A stretch of DNA of 21,889 nt from JBBPYR01 sp038199755 (GTDB lineage: Bacteria; Chloroflexota; Ktedonobacteria; Ktedonobacterales; Ktedonobacteraceae): assembly GCA_038199755.1 (NCBI GenBank), contig JBBPYR010000267.1, forward strand, positions 1 through 21,889, written 5' to 3'. The translations under genes were made by a program, and so were the position numbers. The notes beneath the pieces are model-generated. The model did no database searches. It was not told where the DNA came from and saw only the letters and a program-made list of their open reading frames with translations. Shown here one piece after another: positions 8,910-16,660 of this stretch. Every line of letters begins with the position of its first letter. Position 1 is the stretch's first letter.

Positions 8910-9085
8910 TGCTGCTATGTTTGCAAGATAGTAAAATAAATTGTGCTAGCTGTCAACTATGCGCAATACAAAGAGATGTGGGAAGCATTACGCAATCGCG
9001 AGGCCAATTTTGCTGTGTTTTATGGTATACTAATATGATAAAGTAAGAGTCGTTCGTGGAAGGGAGTGGCTGAAAGCGCATTATT

Positions 9086-10459
9086 ATGAATAACAATAAG
9101 GAGTCTGTGAGAAATTCAGCGTTATATGATGCAGCTTATCACAAACATCTAGTGGAAGTTAGCCATACGTTATTCGCCCCTGATGTCCTCAGTAACACAA
9201 AAACTCTTTATGGCAGTATTTATGAGCATGTTAAGCGCATGATGCCTACAGAGGTATTTTTTGTGGCTCGTTATAATCAGTTCACCGAACAACTCGTAAT
9301 AGATTACTCCACGAGTGACAATGTACTTGCCTCACAAAAGGATACCTCTCTTGTTGATTGGCTCCATCACTTCTTGTTTGAAGAATACCCCTCACGTTTG
9401 TTTGCTACCTATGAAGAGTTTGCAACTGCATTGCAGAGTGTTAGCCCAAATGGTGTACAACAGCCTATTGAAGCTATTACTAGCGAGCAGCCTTGTCAGT
9501 CGTTGCTCTTTGTACCCATCTATTACAGGGAAGAGAAGATAGGTGTGCTCTCTGTACAGAGTTATTACCCTAACGCTTATAATGAGAGCCATGCAATCGT
9601 GTTGCAAGAAATTGGCGTCCAGGCTGGTCTGGCTATTGTCAATGCTCGTACCTACGAAGAATTACGAACGGCAGTGCAGCAGGCTCAGGAGTCGGAACGG
9701 CTCAAAAATTATTTTCTCATGACTACTTCGCACGAATTGCGTACCCCATTAACCTCGATTCAAGGGTATCTTGAATTGCTGCACAATTATAGCTCAGACT
9801 TGGATGCGAGCGTAAAGCAGCGCTTTATCGCGAAAGCCCAACGCGCCTGTGAAGAACTGGTGCTGATGTTGGGAAATGTGATGGATACAAGCCGTGTAGA
9901 TCAGGATGGTATGACGCTGAGGCTCAAATATAGCTCTGTTAGCGTATTACGAGTGGTATCACTCATCCTTGAGATTATGGAGCCGACGACCGTACGCGAG
10001 AAACGGCAGCTTGAGGTCATCATTGATAAGGACATCTATGTCTGGGGTGATGATTTACGCTTGCGCCAGATTCTGCTCAATCTTGTTAGCAATGCATTGA
10101 AGTATACACCTCCATCGACGAAGATCGCGATCAGTGCGGAACGTGTCGACCTACAGCAACTTGCCGCACGCATTGCTTTCTCGTACAGAGAAGAGGTGGC
10201 ACTGACTAGTGGATGTTATATTGTGACCAGTGTGCGTGATTGGGGGAGTGGCATCGCGCCGCATAATCAGAAACGTCTCTTTGCTAGGTTTATGCGTTTG
10301 CCAGATGCAGTGCAAAGTGGGCAGCGTGGGTCTGGACTTGGTTTATATCTTTGCCGTCAGTTGACCGAGGCAATGGGCGGTTTTGTCTGGGTGGAGAGCA
10401 GTGGTATTGCGGGTGAGGGAAGCACGTTTCTGCTTGCCTTACCAGAATATACACAATGA
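9086..10459 (+). CDS. Soluble GAF-domain sensor histidine kinase
   Basis: A 457-residue two-component kinase. Residues 20-190 form a GAF-like sensor domain (SLLFVPIYYREEKIGVLSVQ is the typical GAF strand-turn), followed by a short coiled linker. The HisKA domain carries the phospho-acceptor H216 in TTSHELRTPLTSIQGYLELL. The HATPase_c domain has the N box LNLVSNALKYTPP (N336), the G1 box RDWGSGIAP (D385, G387, G389) and the G2 box RGSGLGLYLC. An extra segment of roughly 25 residues separates the N and G1 boxes. No transmembrane segment is present, so it senses a cytosolic signal. No response regulator is adjacent, making it an orphan kinase. The Shine-Dalgarno sequence is weak; the nearest GGGAG is about 20 nt away. 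Confidence 0.92.
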   Translation: MNNNKESVRNSALYDAAYHKHLVEVSHTLFAPDVLSNTKTLYGSIYEHVKRMMPTEVFFVARYNQFTEQLVIDYSTSDNVLASQKDTSLVDWLHHFLFEEYPSRLFATYEEFATALQSVSPNGVQQPIEAITSEQPCQSLLFVPIYYREEKIGVLSVQSYYPNAYNESHAIVLQEIGVQAGLAIVNARTYEELRTAVQQAQESERLKNYFLMTTSHELRTPLTSIQGYLELLHNYSSDLDASVKQRFIAKAQRACEELVLMLGNVMDTSRVDQDGMTLRLKYSSVSVLRVVSLILEIMEPTTVREKRQLEVIIDKDIYVWGDDLRLRQILLNLVSNALKYTPPSTKIAISAERVDLQQLAARIAFSYREEVALTSGCYIVTSVRDWGSGIAPHNQKRLFARFMRLPDAVQSGQRGSGLGLYLCRQLTEAMGGFVWVESSGIAGEGSTFLLALPEYTQ

Positions 10460-10551
10460 ACGCTCCTGCGCTAACTAACAGGTAGTGCCTCTCGCTTACT
10501 CCTCCTTCCCTTCTCCAAAACATGTCTACTGGTCGAGAAAGTCATGTTGAT

Positions 10552-10584
10552 TTGACGCATGGTAGAAGCTATGCTACCATAGCT
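10552..10584 (+). promoter_or_regulatory. Candidate promoter with two overlapping dyads upstream of the small lysine-rich protein gene
   Basis: TTGACG (10552-10557) and TACCAT (10575-10580) make a -35/-10 pair with a 17-bp spacer; the -10 is weak. Over it lie two mutually exclusive inverted repeats: ATGGTAG/CTACCAT (10559-10565 and 10574-10580) and AGCTATG/CATAGCT (10567-10573 and 10578-10584). They could be a repressor operator or, if transcribed from further upstream, two alternative hairpins. The gene's AGGAGG follows at 10609-10614. Confidence 0.4.
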
Positions 10585-10623
10585 CTAGTAAACTGTTGTG
10601 CCGTGTTCAGGAGGAAATAGGTT

Positions 10624-10986
10624 ATGAATCTTTACGAGCAATTACTGGTGGTACGAGACCGCCTTGAGAGTATTGGCGCGCATGACGATAGTATGGACCT
10701 TGTAGAAACGTTGCTGAACCGAGCTGAGCCGACGAAGAACGATAAAACGAATGCAACGCAGATACAGGTATTGCGTCATATGCTACGTATGCGTGAGGTG
10801 AGCGACAATTATAATATCTATAATGATTTGCAAGAGCTAGTGAGTGAACGTGATGAGGCAGAAGTTGCTTCACGCGAGGACTCTGCTCCTGCTGCCTATG
10901 TAGATACCGAGCGTCATCCCAAACCAAAGTCGTATTATAAAGCGCAGAAAGAAGCGCAGAAGGATAAGACCAAGAAGAAGGGTTAG
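10624..10986 (+). CDS. Small highly charged hypothetical protein
   Basis: I do not recognise this 120-residue protein. It is a convincing gene because a perfect AGGAGG (10609-10614) sits 9 nt before the ATG and a promoter-like region precedes it. The N-terminal two thirds look helical and acidic (MNLYEQLLVVRDRLESIG, then LQELVSERDEAEVASRED). The tail is lysine-rich (YKAQKEAQKDKTKKKG) and probably disordered, as in small nucleic-acid-binding proteins. It has no signal peptide, membrane segment or cysteine. It lies 164 bp behind the histidine kinase, and it has its own regulatory region, so it is probably transcribed separately. Confidence 0.75.
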   Translation: MNLYEQLLVVRDRLESIGAHDDSMDLVETLLNRAEPTKNDKTNATQIQVLRHMLRMREVSDNYNIYNDLQELVSERDEAEVASREDSAPAAYVDTERHPKPKSYYKAQKEAQKDKTKKKG

Positions 10987-10998
10987 CCTACGATCTGG

Positions 10999-11014
10999 AA
11001 GGTTAGCCTTTTTT
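10999..11014 (+). terminator. Weak intrinsic terminator candidate
   Basis: A short AAGG-TTAG-CCTT stem-loop runs into six T, 13 nt after the stop codon of the small protein gene. The stem has only 4 bp. GGTTAGCCT is also present as a direct repeat just upstream (10981-10989), so this may be chance. Confidence 0.35.
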
Positions 11015-11032
11015 ATTGCTTTACTTTCTTTT

Positions 11033-11119
11033 CCGTAGGGACCAGCTTCAGCGCGTCCCGTTCCTGTTGGGGAGCGATTCGCCAACCGGCTGCGGACGCG
11101 CTGAAGCTGGTCCCTACGG
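11033..11119. repeat. Palindromic intergenic repeat, copy A (26-bp perfect inverted arms)
   Basis: Arms at 11033-11058 and 11094-11119 are perfect 26-bp reverse complements, beginning CCGTAGGGACCAGCTTCAGC. The 35-bp interior has a small stem of its own (GTTGG 11066-11070 with CCAAC 11082-11086). Read in reverse complement, it aligns closely with the copy at 19534-19604, including the interior GTTGGCGAATCGCT. The two are therefore one dispersed family and not an ordinary terminator. It lies between the small protein gene and the tRNA promoter. Confidence 0.85.
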
Positions 11120-11155
11120 GCTTTGCAACAGCGCAGCTTTTTGCGCAAATGCTGC

Positions 11156-11184
11156 TTGACTTTTGAGTATGCATCGGCTATAAT
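11156..11184 (+). promoter_or_regulatory. Consensus sigma-70/sigma-A promoter of tRNA-Gly
   Basis: TTGACT (11156-11161) and a perfect TATAAT (11179-11184) are separated by exactly 17 bp. The tRNA begins 22 nt after the -10 box, leaving a short 5' leader for RNase P to remove. It is the strongest promoter seen in the window. Confidence 0.88.
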
Positions 11185-11205
11185 CGTACTTGTCACATGT
11201 TACTA

Positions 11206-11277
11206 GCGGGTTTGATGTAGCGGTAACATGCAACTTTCCCAAAGTTGATACCACGGGTTCGAATCCCGTAACCCGCT
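11206..11277 (+). tRNA. tRNA-Gly (anticodon CCC, reads GGG)
   Basis: A full cloverleaf can be folded by hand. The acceptor is GCGGGTT (11206-11212) with AACCCGC (11270-11276) and discriminator T at 11277. The D stem is ATGT (11215-11218) with ACAT (11226-11229) and a GG in the loop. The anticodon stem CAACT/AGTTG holds the loop TTCCCAA, giving CCC at 11238-11240. The T stem ACGGG/CCCGT has the loop TTCGAAT. The CCA end is not encoded (CTC follows). A U73 discriminator is normal for bacterial tRNA-Gly. It has its own promoter and terminator, so it is a single-gene unit. Confidence 0.93.
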
Positions 11278-11280
11278 CTC

Positions 11281-11318
11281 AAAAAACAGCCCATCAACCC
11301 GATGGGCTGTTTTCTTTT
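11281..11318. terminator. Bidirectional intrinsic terminator between tRNA-Gly and the MFS gene
   Basis: A perfect 10-bp stem, ACAGCCCATC (11286-11295) with GATGGGCTGT (11301-11310), has a 5-nt loop. TTTCTTTT follows on the plus strand, and the run of A before it becomes a U tract on the minus strand. It lies 4 nt after the tRNA and 10 nt past the stop codon of the convergent MFS gene, so it can end both transcripts. Confidence 0.9.
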
Positions 11319-11327
11319 GCTGTGTTC

Positions 11328-12683
11328 CTACGCCCCTTTGCTTTCGAGTTTTCTCTGCATTACATGCATGTCTTTGGCCACGGTGCGTAGGCCGATCAGA
11401 CAAATGATGCCTGAAACCAAGAGGCAGGTTGGAGCCGTGATGATAAGCGCGAAGCCAAGGGATGAGCGATCGGCGATAATTCCCACGATCGAAGGAGAGG
11501 CTGCATCTCCCAATAGATGCGCTAAGAGCAATACGATACCGATGGCGGTTGCGCGTATCTCTGGCGAGATGATGTCCTGAAGGACCGCATTCAATGGTCC
11601 CAGGCACAGGCTCAGGCTGATGATAGCGACAAAAAAGACAATTGTAAAGGGAACGAGGCTGTGTATCGATAGCGCGATTAGTGTCAGAGGAGCACCTGCG
11701 AGGAATGCGAAGGTAGCCACAATCAGTCGTCCTTCGGCTCGTCTGCGTTGCAAGCTATCTGCAAGCCAACCGCCCAATAGTGTTCCGATCAGGCTGCCGC
11801 CAGCCAGGACACCACCAGAGATGACGCTGCCTTGCCCCACGCTCAGGTGGAAGGCGCGTACAAAGTACGTAGGTATCCAGAAGGAGGCACTTCCGATAGC
11901 GAAGAAGCTAAAGACGAACGCGCCCAGCAGTATCCAGTAGGTAGGGATTTTGAAGAGTTGCCGCACCGTACTGCCGAAGTTTTTGCCAATACTGCCATGT
12001 GAAGCACTAATCTCGTTCTCTTCATGGTTTGAGTCTACGTTGTCAAAGGCACCACGTTTGGGCTCTGTTGCCCGCCAGATCATGAAAGCGGTGACCAGAC
12101 CTGGAATGCCTACAATATAGAAGGCCCAGCGCCAGCCGAAAGCATCTGCCACCAGACCACCCATAATGAGTCCGATCGCGGTGCCGATTAAGTTACCAAT
12201 AGACCAGAGGGCCATGATGCGTCCACGCTGTTCTTTGGGGAAGTAATCGCCAAGCATGGAAAGTGAGGCTGGTGCATAGCCTGCTTCACCGATGCCTAGA
12301 ACCGAGCGCAGACTGAACAACTGAAGAAAGTTTTGTGCCATGCCTGCCAAACTGGTTGCAAGGCTCCAGATAGCAACACATAGCGCGACAATGTTTTTGC
12401 GTGTTGATCTGTCTGCCCAGACGCCGAGCGGTAAGGTGGCAATGGCGTAGATGAGCAGAAAAGATGAGCCAAGCAGTCCTAACTCTGTATTTGAGAGATG
12501 AAGGTCGGTCTGAATTTTAGGAAGTACTGCCGAAAGCACAGAGCGATCAGCGTAATTGAGGATATTAATCGTGAGAAGCACACTAAACGCAAAACGTGCT
12601 TGGCCTCTGCTCGTTTTAAGCTGCTCATTACGCTCATTATGCTCGGATGGCGGTGATGTCACAGTTTTCATTAAGTTTTCCAT
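11328..12683 (-). CDS. Major facilitator superfamily transporter
   Basis: A 451-residue integral membrane protein with the 12-helix MFS pattern. The family loop 2-3 signature is recognisable as LGVWADRSTRKNIVAL (about 106-121). RSVLGIGEAGYAPASLSML (helices 4-5) and FPKEQRGRIMALW resemble the spinster/anion-cation symporter branch that carries organic anions and sugars-acids. A charged central loop (FDNVDSNHEENEISASHG) splits the two six-helix halves. The substrate is unknown. The ATG at 12683 has AGGA directly abutting it, so translation may start instead at the ATG of residue 5 (12671). It ends 10 nt from the bidirectional terminator it shares with tRNA-Gly and diverges from the DedA gene. 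Confidence 0.9.
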   Translation of the reverse strand: MENLMKTVTSPPSEHNERNEQLKTSRGQARFAFSVLLTINILNYADRSVLSAVLPKIQTDLHLSNTELGLLGSSFLLIYAIATLPLGVWADRSTRKNIVALCVAIWSLATSLAGMAQNFLQLFSLRSVLGIGEAGYAPASLSMLGDYFPKEQRGRIMALWSIGNLIGTAIGLIMGGLVADAFGWRWAFYIVGIPGLVTAFMIWRATEPKRGAFDNVDSNHEENEISASHGSIGKNFGSTVRQLFKIPTYWILLGAFVFSFFAIGSASFWIPTYFVRAFHLSVGQGSVISGGVLAGGSLIGTLLGGWLADSLQRRRAEGRLIVATFAFLAGAPLTLIALSIHSLVPFTIVFFVAIISLSLCLGPLNAVLQDIISPEIRATAIGIVLLLAHLLGDAASPSIVGIIADRSSLGFALIITAPTCLLVSGIICLIGLRTVAKDMHVMQRKLESKGA

Positions 12684-12831
12684 TCCTATTTTTGCGAAAC
12701 CTTTTATACTGAAATGGGCATTGCAGAAGTTATAACGACGTATAGCCAGTAATTGTCACGTGCAACAATTTATCTTCTTGTTCGTTCTTATAGAGGAACA
12801 AAAAAAGCTAGATAAAGAAAAGAGAAATACC

Positions 12832-13506
12832 ATGCATGCAATTATGCATGTTTTGCTTCATACAAGCCCATTTATACTCTATATGCTGGTAATGGTGATC
12901 CTGCTGCTAGAGAGCACAGGTGTACCCATTACAAACAATGTACTCTTGTTATTAACGGGTGCGTTGGCTTCACTTAACCATGTAAACATCTGGATGCTGG
13001 GTATAGCCGCTATTACTGGTAGTATAACAGGTGCGTGTATAGCTTATGCTATTGGCTTATATGGTGGGCAAAAGGTCATACGTCGTATAGCAGCTTTCTT
13101 CCATATAGAGGCGCAAAAAGTTCAGATGACGGAACAATGGTTTCAGCGGTCAGGTATCTGGATGGTGTTTGTGTCGCGTATGACACCCTATGTGCGACCG
13201 TTTGCCTGTTTTCCAGCTGGCATTGCACACATGCCATTTGCCAGATTTTTCGTCGCGGCCCTCGGCGGCTCGGTGCTATGGTGTGTCGCGTTGCTCTACC
13301 TGGGTTGGAGTCTCGGTGCGCGTTGGCCTCTGGCACTGCACTTGATACAAGGCTATACGCTACCGACGGTCATCGTGGTGTTGCTGCTCATTATTGGTTA
13401 TGTGGTCATTCTGTTTCTAGTCAAACGCCGCCTCAAACAAATTTCCGTTAATAGCGCAATGCAGGATGAACATCAGGAAGAGCGTCCACTGGCTGGTGTG
13501 AAATAA
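12832..13506 (+). CDS. DedA-family inner-membrane protein
   Basis: A 224-residue polytopic membrane protein of the DedA/SNARE-associated (VTT) family, linked to undecaprenyl-phosphate and phospholipid flipping and to membrane energetics. Visible hallmarks are LLESTGVPITNNVLLLLTGA (the acidic re-entrant loop near the N-terminus), GSITGACIAYAIGLYGG, and FVSRMTPYVRPFACFPAG, which holds the conserved R-x-x-P-x-x-R motif. Two hydrophobic helices lie at the C-terminus before a charged tail. I start at the ATG at 12832 because the upstream in-frame GTG at 12760 would add 24 residues, mostly charged, unlike the family. AAAGAGA lies just before the chosen start. A hairpin follows 3 nt after the stop codon. 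Confidence 0.88.
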   Translation: MHAIMHVLLHTSPFILYMLVMVILLLESTGVPITNNVLLLLTGALASLNHVNIWMLGIAAITGSITGACIAYAIGLYGGQKVIRRIAAFFHIEAQKVQMTEQWFQRSGIWMVFVSRMTPYVRPFACFPAGIAHMPFARFFVAALGGSVLWCVALLYLGWSLGARWPLALHLIQGYTLPTVIVVLLLIIGYVVILFLVKRRLKQISVNSAMQDEHQEERPLAGVK

Positions 13507-13509
13507 AGA

Positions 13510-13530
13510 GGATGCCCACAAGGGGCATCC
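13510..13530. terminator. Hairpin between convergent DedA gene and serA
   Basis: GGATGCCC (13510-13517) pairs perfectly with GGGCATCC (13523-13530) around a 5-nt loop, in the 27 bp between two convergent genes. On the minus strand it is followed by tctttattt, a usable U-rich tract for serA; the plus-strand side is poorer. Beyond the stem, the minus strand reads GTAGGGATGCCC. It therefore also shares the TAGGGA start seen in the window's dispersed hairpins. Confidence 0.6.
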
Positions 13531-13533
13531 CTA

Positions 13534-15240
13534 CTAGAGTTTTACTGTTGTCATACCGAAGATATCGCCAGACTTACTGATCTCTTCGAGTGCCCATTGT
13601 GGGATGGCCTCGTCTACAGAGATGACCATGAGAGCGACATCTGGGCTGCGCTGGATATCACGTGGCCGTGGTGAGCGGACGGTTGGCCCAACGTCCATGT
13701 GGCGAATGTTGACGCCAGCTTTGCCCAAAACGGTGCCAACACGTCCAATCATGCCGGGCTGGTCGGGGTTGTGGCAAAAGAGGATGTAGCCCGCTGGTAT
13801 AAACTCTGTCCAGTAGCGGCCTACACGCACCACACGAGCCTCTCCGTGCATGACAGTGCCGCTAATAACGTCTACACGTTCCTTGCTAGAGGCGGCTTTA
13901 CCCGCGAAGGAAGCCGCGTAACCGTTGGCGTCCTCCACACGCAGCGTGACGAGATTGGCAAATTCAGATGGTGTGGTTGATTTTCGCTCGACAATCTCTA
14001 AGCCCCATTGCTGCGCTAAGAGTTGGGCGTTAATCATGTTCACGTGCGCGTCGGATATCGATTCGAGCAAGCCCTTAATCAATGCCGCTTGCAGGGGTCG
14101 TAGATCATAGTTGGCGATGTCGCCGCTACAGGATAGCTCGATCTTATGCAATGGCCCTGGTTGTAGTTGCGTGTAGAGGTGTCCCATGCGCTCCAACAAC
14201 TGCATATAGGGTTCCAGTACCTTTAGCGTCTCCGGCAAAATCAGCGGGGCGTTCACTGCCGCCCGCGGAAAACCACCACGCAAAACGGAAACCACCTGCT
14301 CCGCCACATCTGTCGCCACGCCTACCTGTGCCTCTTCTGTTGAGGCTCCCAGGTGTGGTGTGACGATGACACGTTCATGGGCGATCAACTGCTTCAGAAT
14401 CGCGTCGTCACGAATTGGCTCCTGACTAAAAACGTCCAGTGCCACGCCCGCGATGCGTTTCTCGTTGAGCGCGTTGAGCAGTGCCTCCTCGTCAATCAAG
14501 CCACCACGAGCACAGTTGATGAGACGCACCGTTGGCTTCATCAATTGCAGTTCGCGGGCTCCAATCAGGTCACGTGTACCGTTTGGTCCAGCTGTTAATG
14601 AGGTGTGCAGCGTGATAAAATCGGCCTGTTGTAACACTTCGTCCAGGCTCATCATGGTCGCGTCCAGCTTACGTGCCTGTTCTGGTGAAACAAAAGGATC
14701 GAAGGCGATGATTTGCATTTCTAACCCTTGTGCGCGCCGTGCCACGGCACTTCCGACCTTGCCCAACCCGATGACGCCGAGCGTTTTATTGCGAACTTCG
14801 ACGCCGAGAAAGCGGCTCTTTTCCCACTTACCTGCCTTCATGCTGGCATTGGCTCCCGGAACGTGACGTGCCAGTGCCATTAGCATGGCAATAGAGTGTT
14901 CTGCCGCCGCGATAATATTGCCAGTCGGCGAGTTGACCACAATGATGCCCTGGCGTGTCGCCGCCTGGGTATTGATGTTGTCAACGCCCACACCTGCTCT
15001 ACCAACGATTTTCATTTGCGTGGCAGCTGCGAGCACCTCTTCTGTCACCTGTGTCTCGCTGCGTACAATCAGAGCAGTGTAGTCTCCAATAATTGCTTTC
15101 AGTTGTTCCGGCTTCAGTCCGGGTCGCTCGTCGATCTGCGCCTCCGGCAACTGTGTGCGGAGCAGATCAAGACCTTCTTGCGCAATGCGGTCGGTGATCA
15201 GTATCTTGATGGTATCTGTTGTTGTTTGCACCTGTGTCAT
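13534..15240 (-). CDS. serA: D-3-phosphoglycerate dehydrogenase, long form with ACT domain
   Basis: Oxidises 3-phosphoglycerate to 3-phosphohydroxypyruvate with NAD+, the first committed step of serine synthesis. The 568-residue protein has the D-isomer 2-hydroxyacid dehydrogenase core: the NAD loop VIGLGKVGSA (G158, G160, G163), R245 in NCARGGLID, E274 in FSQEP and H296 in TPHLGAS. An allosteric substrate-binding domain and a C-terminal ACT domain (HNPDQPGMIGRVGTVLGKAG) follow, implying feedback by serine. The ACT domain contains a small arginine-rich insertion, VRSPRPRDIQRS. The Shine-Dalgarno is strong (GGGGAG). It follows the aminotransferase gene by 19 bp on the same strand, so the two are almost certainly one operon. 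Confidence 0.95.
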   Translation of the reverse strand: MTQVQTTTDTIKILITDRIAQEGLDLLRTQLPEAQIDERPGLKPEQLKAIIGDYTALIVRSETQVTEEVLAAATQMKIVGRAGVGVDNINTQAATRQGIIVVNSPTGNIIAAAEHSIAMLMALARHVPGANASMKAGKWEKSRFLGVEVRNKTLGVIGLGKVGSAVARRAQGLEMQIIAFDPFVSPEQARKLDATMMSLDEVLQQADFITLHTSLTAGPNGTRDLIGARELQLMKPTVRLINCARGGLIDEEALLNALNEKRIAGVALDVFSQEPIRDDAILKQLIAHERVIVTPHLGASTEEAQVGVATDVAEQVVSVLRGGFPRAAVNAPLILPETLKVLEPYMQLLERMGHLYTQLQPGPLHKIELSCSGDIANYDLRPLQAALIKGLLESISDAHVNMINAQLLAQQWGLEIVERKSTTPSEFANLVTLRVEDANGYAASFAGKAASSKERVDVISGTVMHGEARVVRVGRYWTEFIPAGYILFCHNPDQPGMIGRVGTVLGKAGVNIRHMDVGPTVRSPRPRDIQRSPDVALMVISVDEAIPQWALEEISKSGDIFGMTTVKL

Positions 15241-15259
15241 ATCCGTATTCTCCCCTCGC

Positions 15260-16417
15260 CTAGCCCTTAAAGCCCAGTTCGCGCAGGCGCAGTTCTACTT
15301 TATCCATCGTCTCTACGAGATCGGCCTCTTTGAAGAAGCCCAGGTGTCCAATGCGGAAGATTTTGCCAGCCATATGGTCCTGTCCGCTCGCGAGCACTAT
15401 ATGGTCTTGCTCACGAAGCTTCTTGAGCAGGGCCTTTGCATCGATGCCTTCAGGGACTTTAATGGCGGTAACGGTATTTGAGGCCAAGGCGTGATCGGCC
15501 AGGAGTTCTAGCCCCATTGCCTTTGCGCTGCCTCGTACATAGGCACCTGCTTGGATGTGCCGCGCAAAGATGGCTTCTCGCCCCTCTTCTAGCATCAAGT
15601 CCAGTGCTACATCAAGCGCATAGAAGAGAGACACGGGTGAGGTGGTTGGGTGCTGCCAGCTGTTCAGGTTTTTGAGAGCCATGGCCCAATCAAAGTAGAA
15701 GCGCGGCAATTTTGCCTGTTTGCTGGCTTCTAGCGCACGTGGGCTGGCTGCTATCATCATGATGCCGGGAGGGGTCATCCAGCCTTTTTGCGAGCCAGTG
15801 AAGACGACATCAAGGCCCCATGGGTCCATTTCCAGCGGCACACTGCCCAGTGAACTCACGGCATCAACGACAATCAAGGCATCGGGATTGTGTCGCCGTA
15901 CGATGCTTGCTAGTGCCTCGATATCATTTGTTACTCCTGTCGAGGTTTCGTTGTGCGTGATTAATACGGCTTTGTAAGGTGCAATCTCTTGCAGACGCAC
16001 CTCGATGACAGCGGGATCAGCTGCCTCTCCCCAGGGGAATTCGATGCGTGTGACTTGTAGACCGTAAATCGTGGCGATTTTGGCGAGACGATTGCCAAAG
16101 TTTCCGATGATGATTGAGACCACATGATCGCCGGGGGAGAAGAGATTTGCCACCGCAGCTTCTTGGCCGCCTGTGCCGGACGCAGGAAAGGTCATCACTG
16201 GCGACGCTGTCTGGAAGAAGTATTGTAGGCGCAAGGTGACACGCTTTAAGATGGCGGCGAATTCTGGTCCGCGATGGTTAATCATGGGTTGAGCCTGTGC
16301 CGCTAGCACCTCTGGCGCGATTGGCGTGGGGCCAGGGACACGCAGGTTTTGTTGCGGAATAGGCTGACGTGGTTCTACTTGTGGTATCGCTATCGCTTTT
16401 CTTTCTTGAGTTGTCAT
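15260..16417 (-). CDS. Class V aminotransferase, alanine-glyoxylate/serine-pyruvate type (candidate phosphoserine aminotransferase)
   Basis: A 385-residue PLP enzyme of the AGT/SPT subgroup. The PLP phosphate-binding segment is PASGTGGQEAAVANLF (about 78-93), the pyridine-N aspartate lies in VVDAVSSLGSVP (D185), and the Schiff-base lysine in FTGSQKGWMTPPG (K211). RIGHLGF near the end supplies the usual carboxylate arginine. The enzyme could make 3-phosphoserine from the SerA product with glutamate, or interconvert serine and glyoxylate. Lying 19 bp upstream of serA on the same strand favours a serine-pathway role, which is inference. It is not a canonical SerC. AGAGAGGA sits 9 nt before the ATG. 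Confidence 0.88.
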   Translation of the reverse strand: MTTQERKAIAIPQVEPRQPIPQQNLRVPGPTPIAPEVLAAQAQPMINHRGPEFAAILKRVTLRLQYFFQTASPVMTFPASGTGGQEAAVANLFSPGDHVVSIIIGNFGNRLAKIATIYGLQVTRIEFPWGEAADPAVIEVRLQEIAPYKAVLITHNETSTGVTNDIEALASIVRRHNPDALIVVDAVSSLGSVPLEMDPWGLDVVFTGSQKGWMTPPGIMMIAASPRALEASKQAKLPRFYFDWAMALKNLNSWQHPTTSPVSLFYALDVALDLMLEEGREAIFARHIQAGAYVRGSAKAMGLELLADHALASNTVTAIKVPEGIDAKALLKKLREQDHIVLASGQDHMAGKIFRIGHLGFFKEADLVETMDKVELRLRELGFKG

Positions 16418-16509
16418 GAAATGGAATCCTCTCTCTATCGACGTGACGCAACCATCATTGTTTGCTCTGTCTCATTGTCACATTGTCCATCGCTTCGTTG
16501 CAACGACAT

Positions 16510-16539
16510 GCGGCGGATAACCGCTCTGTTACCCGCCGC
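16510..16539 (-). promoter_or_regulatory. GC-rich leader hairpin upstream of the aminotransferase-serA operon
   Basis: In the minus-strand transcript, GCGGCGGGTAAC pairs with GTTATCCGCCGC over 12 positions (one G-U wobble) around a 6-nt loop. It falls within the roughly 145-nt leader between the predicted promoter and the start codon. There is no U tract after it on that strand, so it is not a simple terminator. I found no T-box consensus or known glycine-riboswitch core. Confidence 0.45.
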
Positions 16540-16569
16540 AGAAGTAACGTTTTTTTTGACTCTACTATC

Positions 16570-16599
16570 AGAGTAGCCCATTGAGAGGGGAATTGTCAA
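16570..16599 (-). promoter_or_regulatory. Candidate promoter of the aminotransferase-serA operon
   Basis: On the minus strand a perfect TTGACA (16594-16599) is followed after 18 bp by TACTCT (16570-16575), a weak -10. It lies just beyond the hairpin ending the upstream selenoprotein gene, which is where a new transcription unit would start. Confidence 0.5.
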
Positions 16600-16610
16600 A
16601 TCAAATATGA

Positions 16611-16638
16611 GCATGGTGAGCGCAAGGCATCACCATGC
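16611..16638 (-). terminator. Probable terminator of the selenoprotein transcript
   Basis: A perfect 9-bp stem, GCATGGTGA with TCACCATGC, has a 10-nt loop and lies 22 nt after the stop codon of the minus-strand GrdB/PrdB-like gene. The T-rich tcatatttgattt follows. Confidence 0.6.
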
Positions 16639-16660
16639 AACAAGATGTTATCTCTTTCTA

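Noticed and set aside
9010..9031. Promoter of the histidine kinase (TTGCTG with TATACT)
   Set aside because: The spacer is only 10 bp; TATACT may be a real -10 box but no acceptable -35 could be placed.
10870..11196. Minus-strand 108-residue ORF across repeat A
   Set aside because: Its central peptide resembles one from repeat C only because both read through the same DNA repeat; no coding evidence otherwise.
11190..11390. 66-residue ORF over the tRNA
   Set aside because: It overlaps the tRNA-Gly cloverleaf, its terminator and the antisense of the MFS gene.
16418..16563. T-box or glycine riboswitch in the aminotransferase-serA leader
   Set aside because: No T-box core sequence or paired glycine aptamer features could be seen; only the simple hairpin is supportable.
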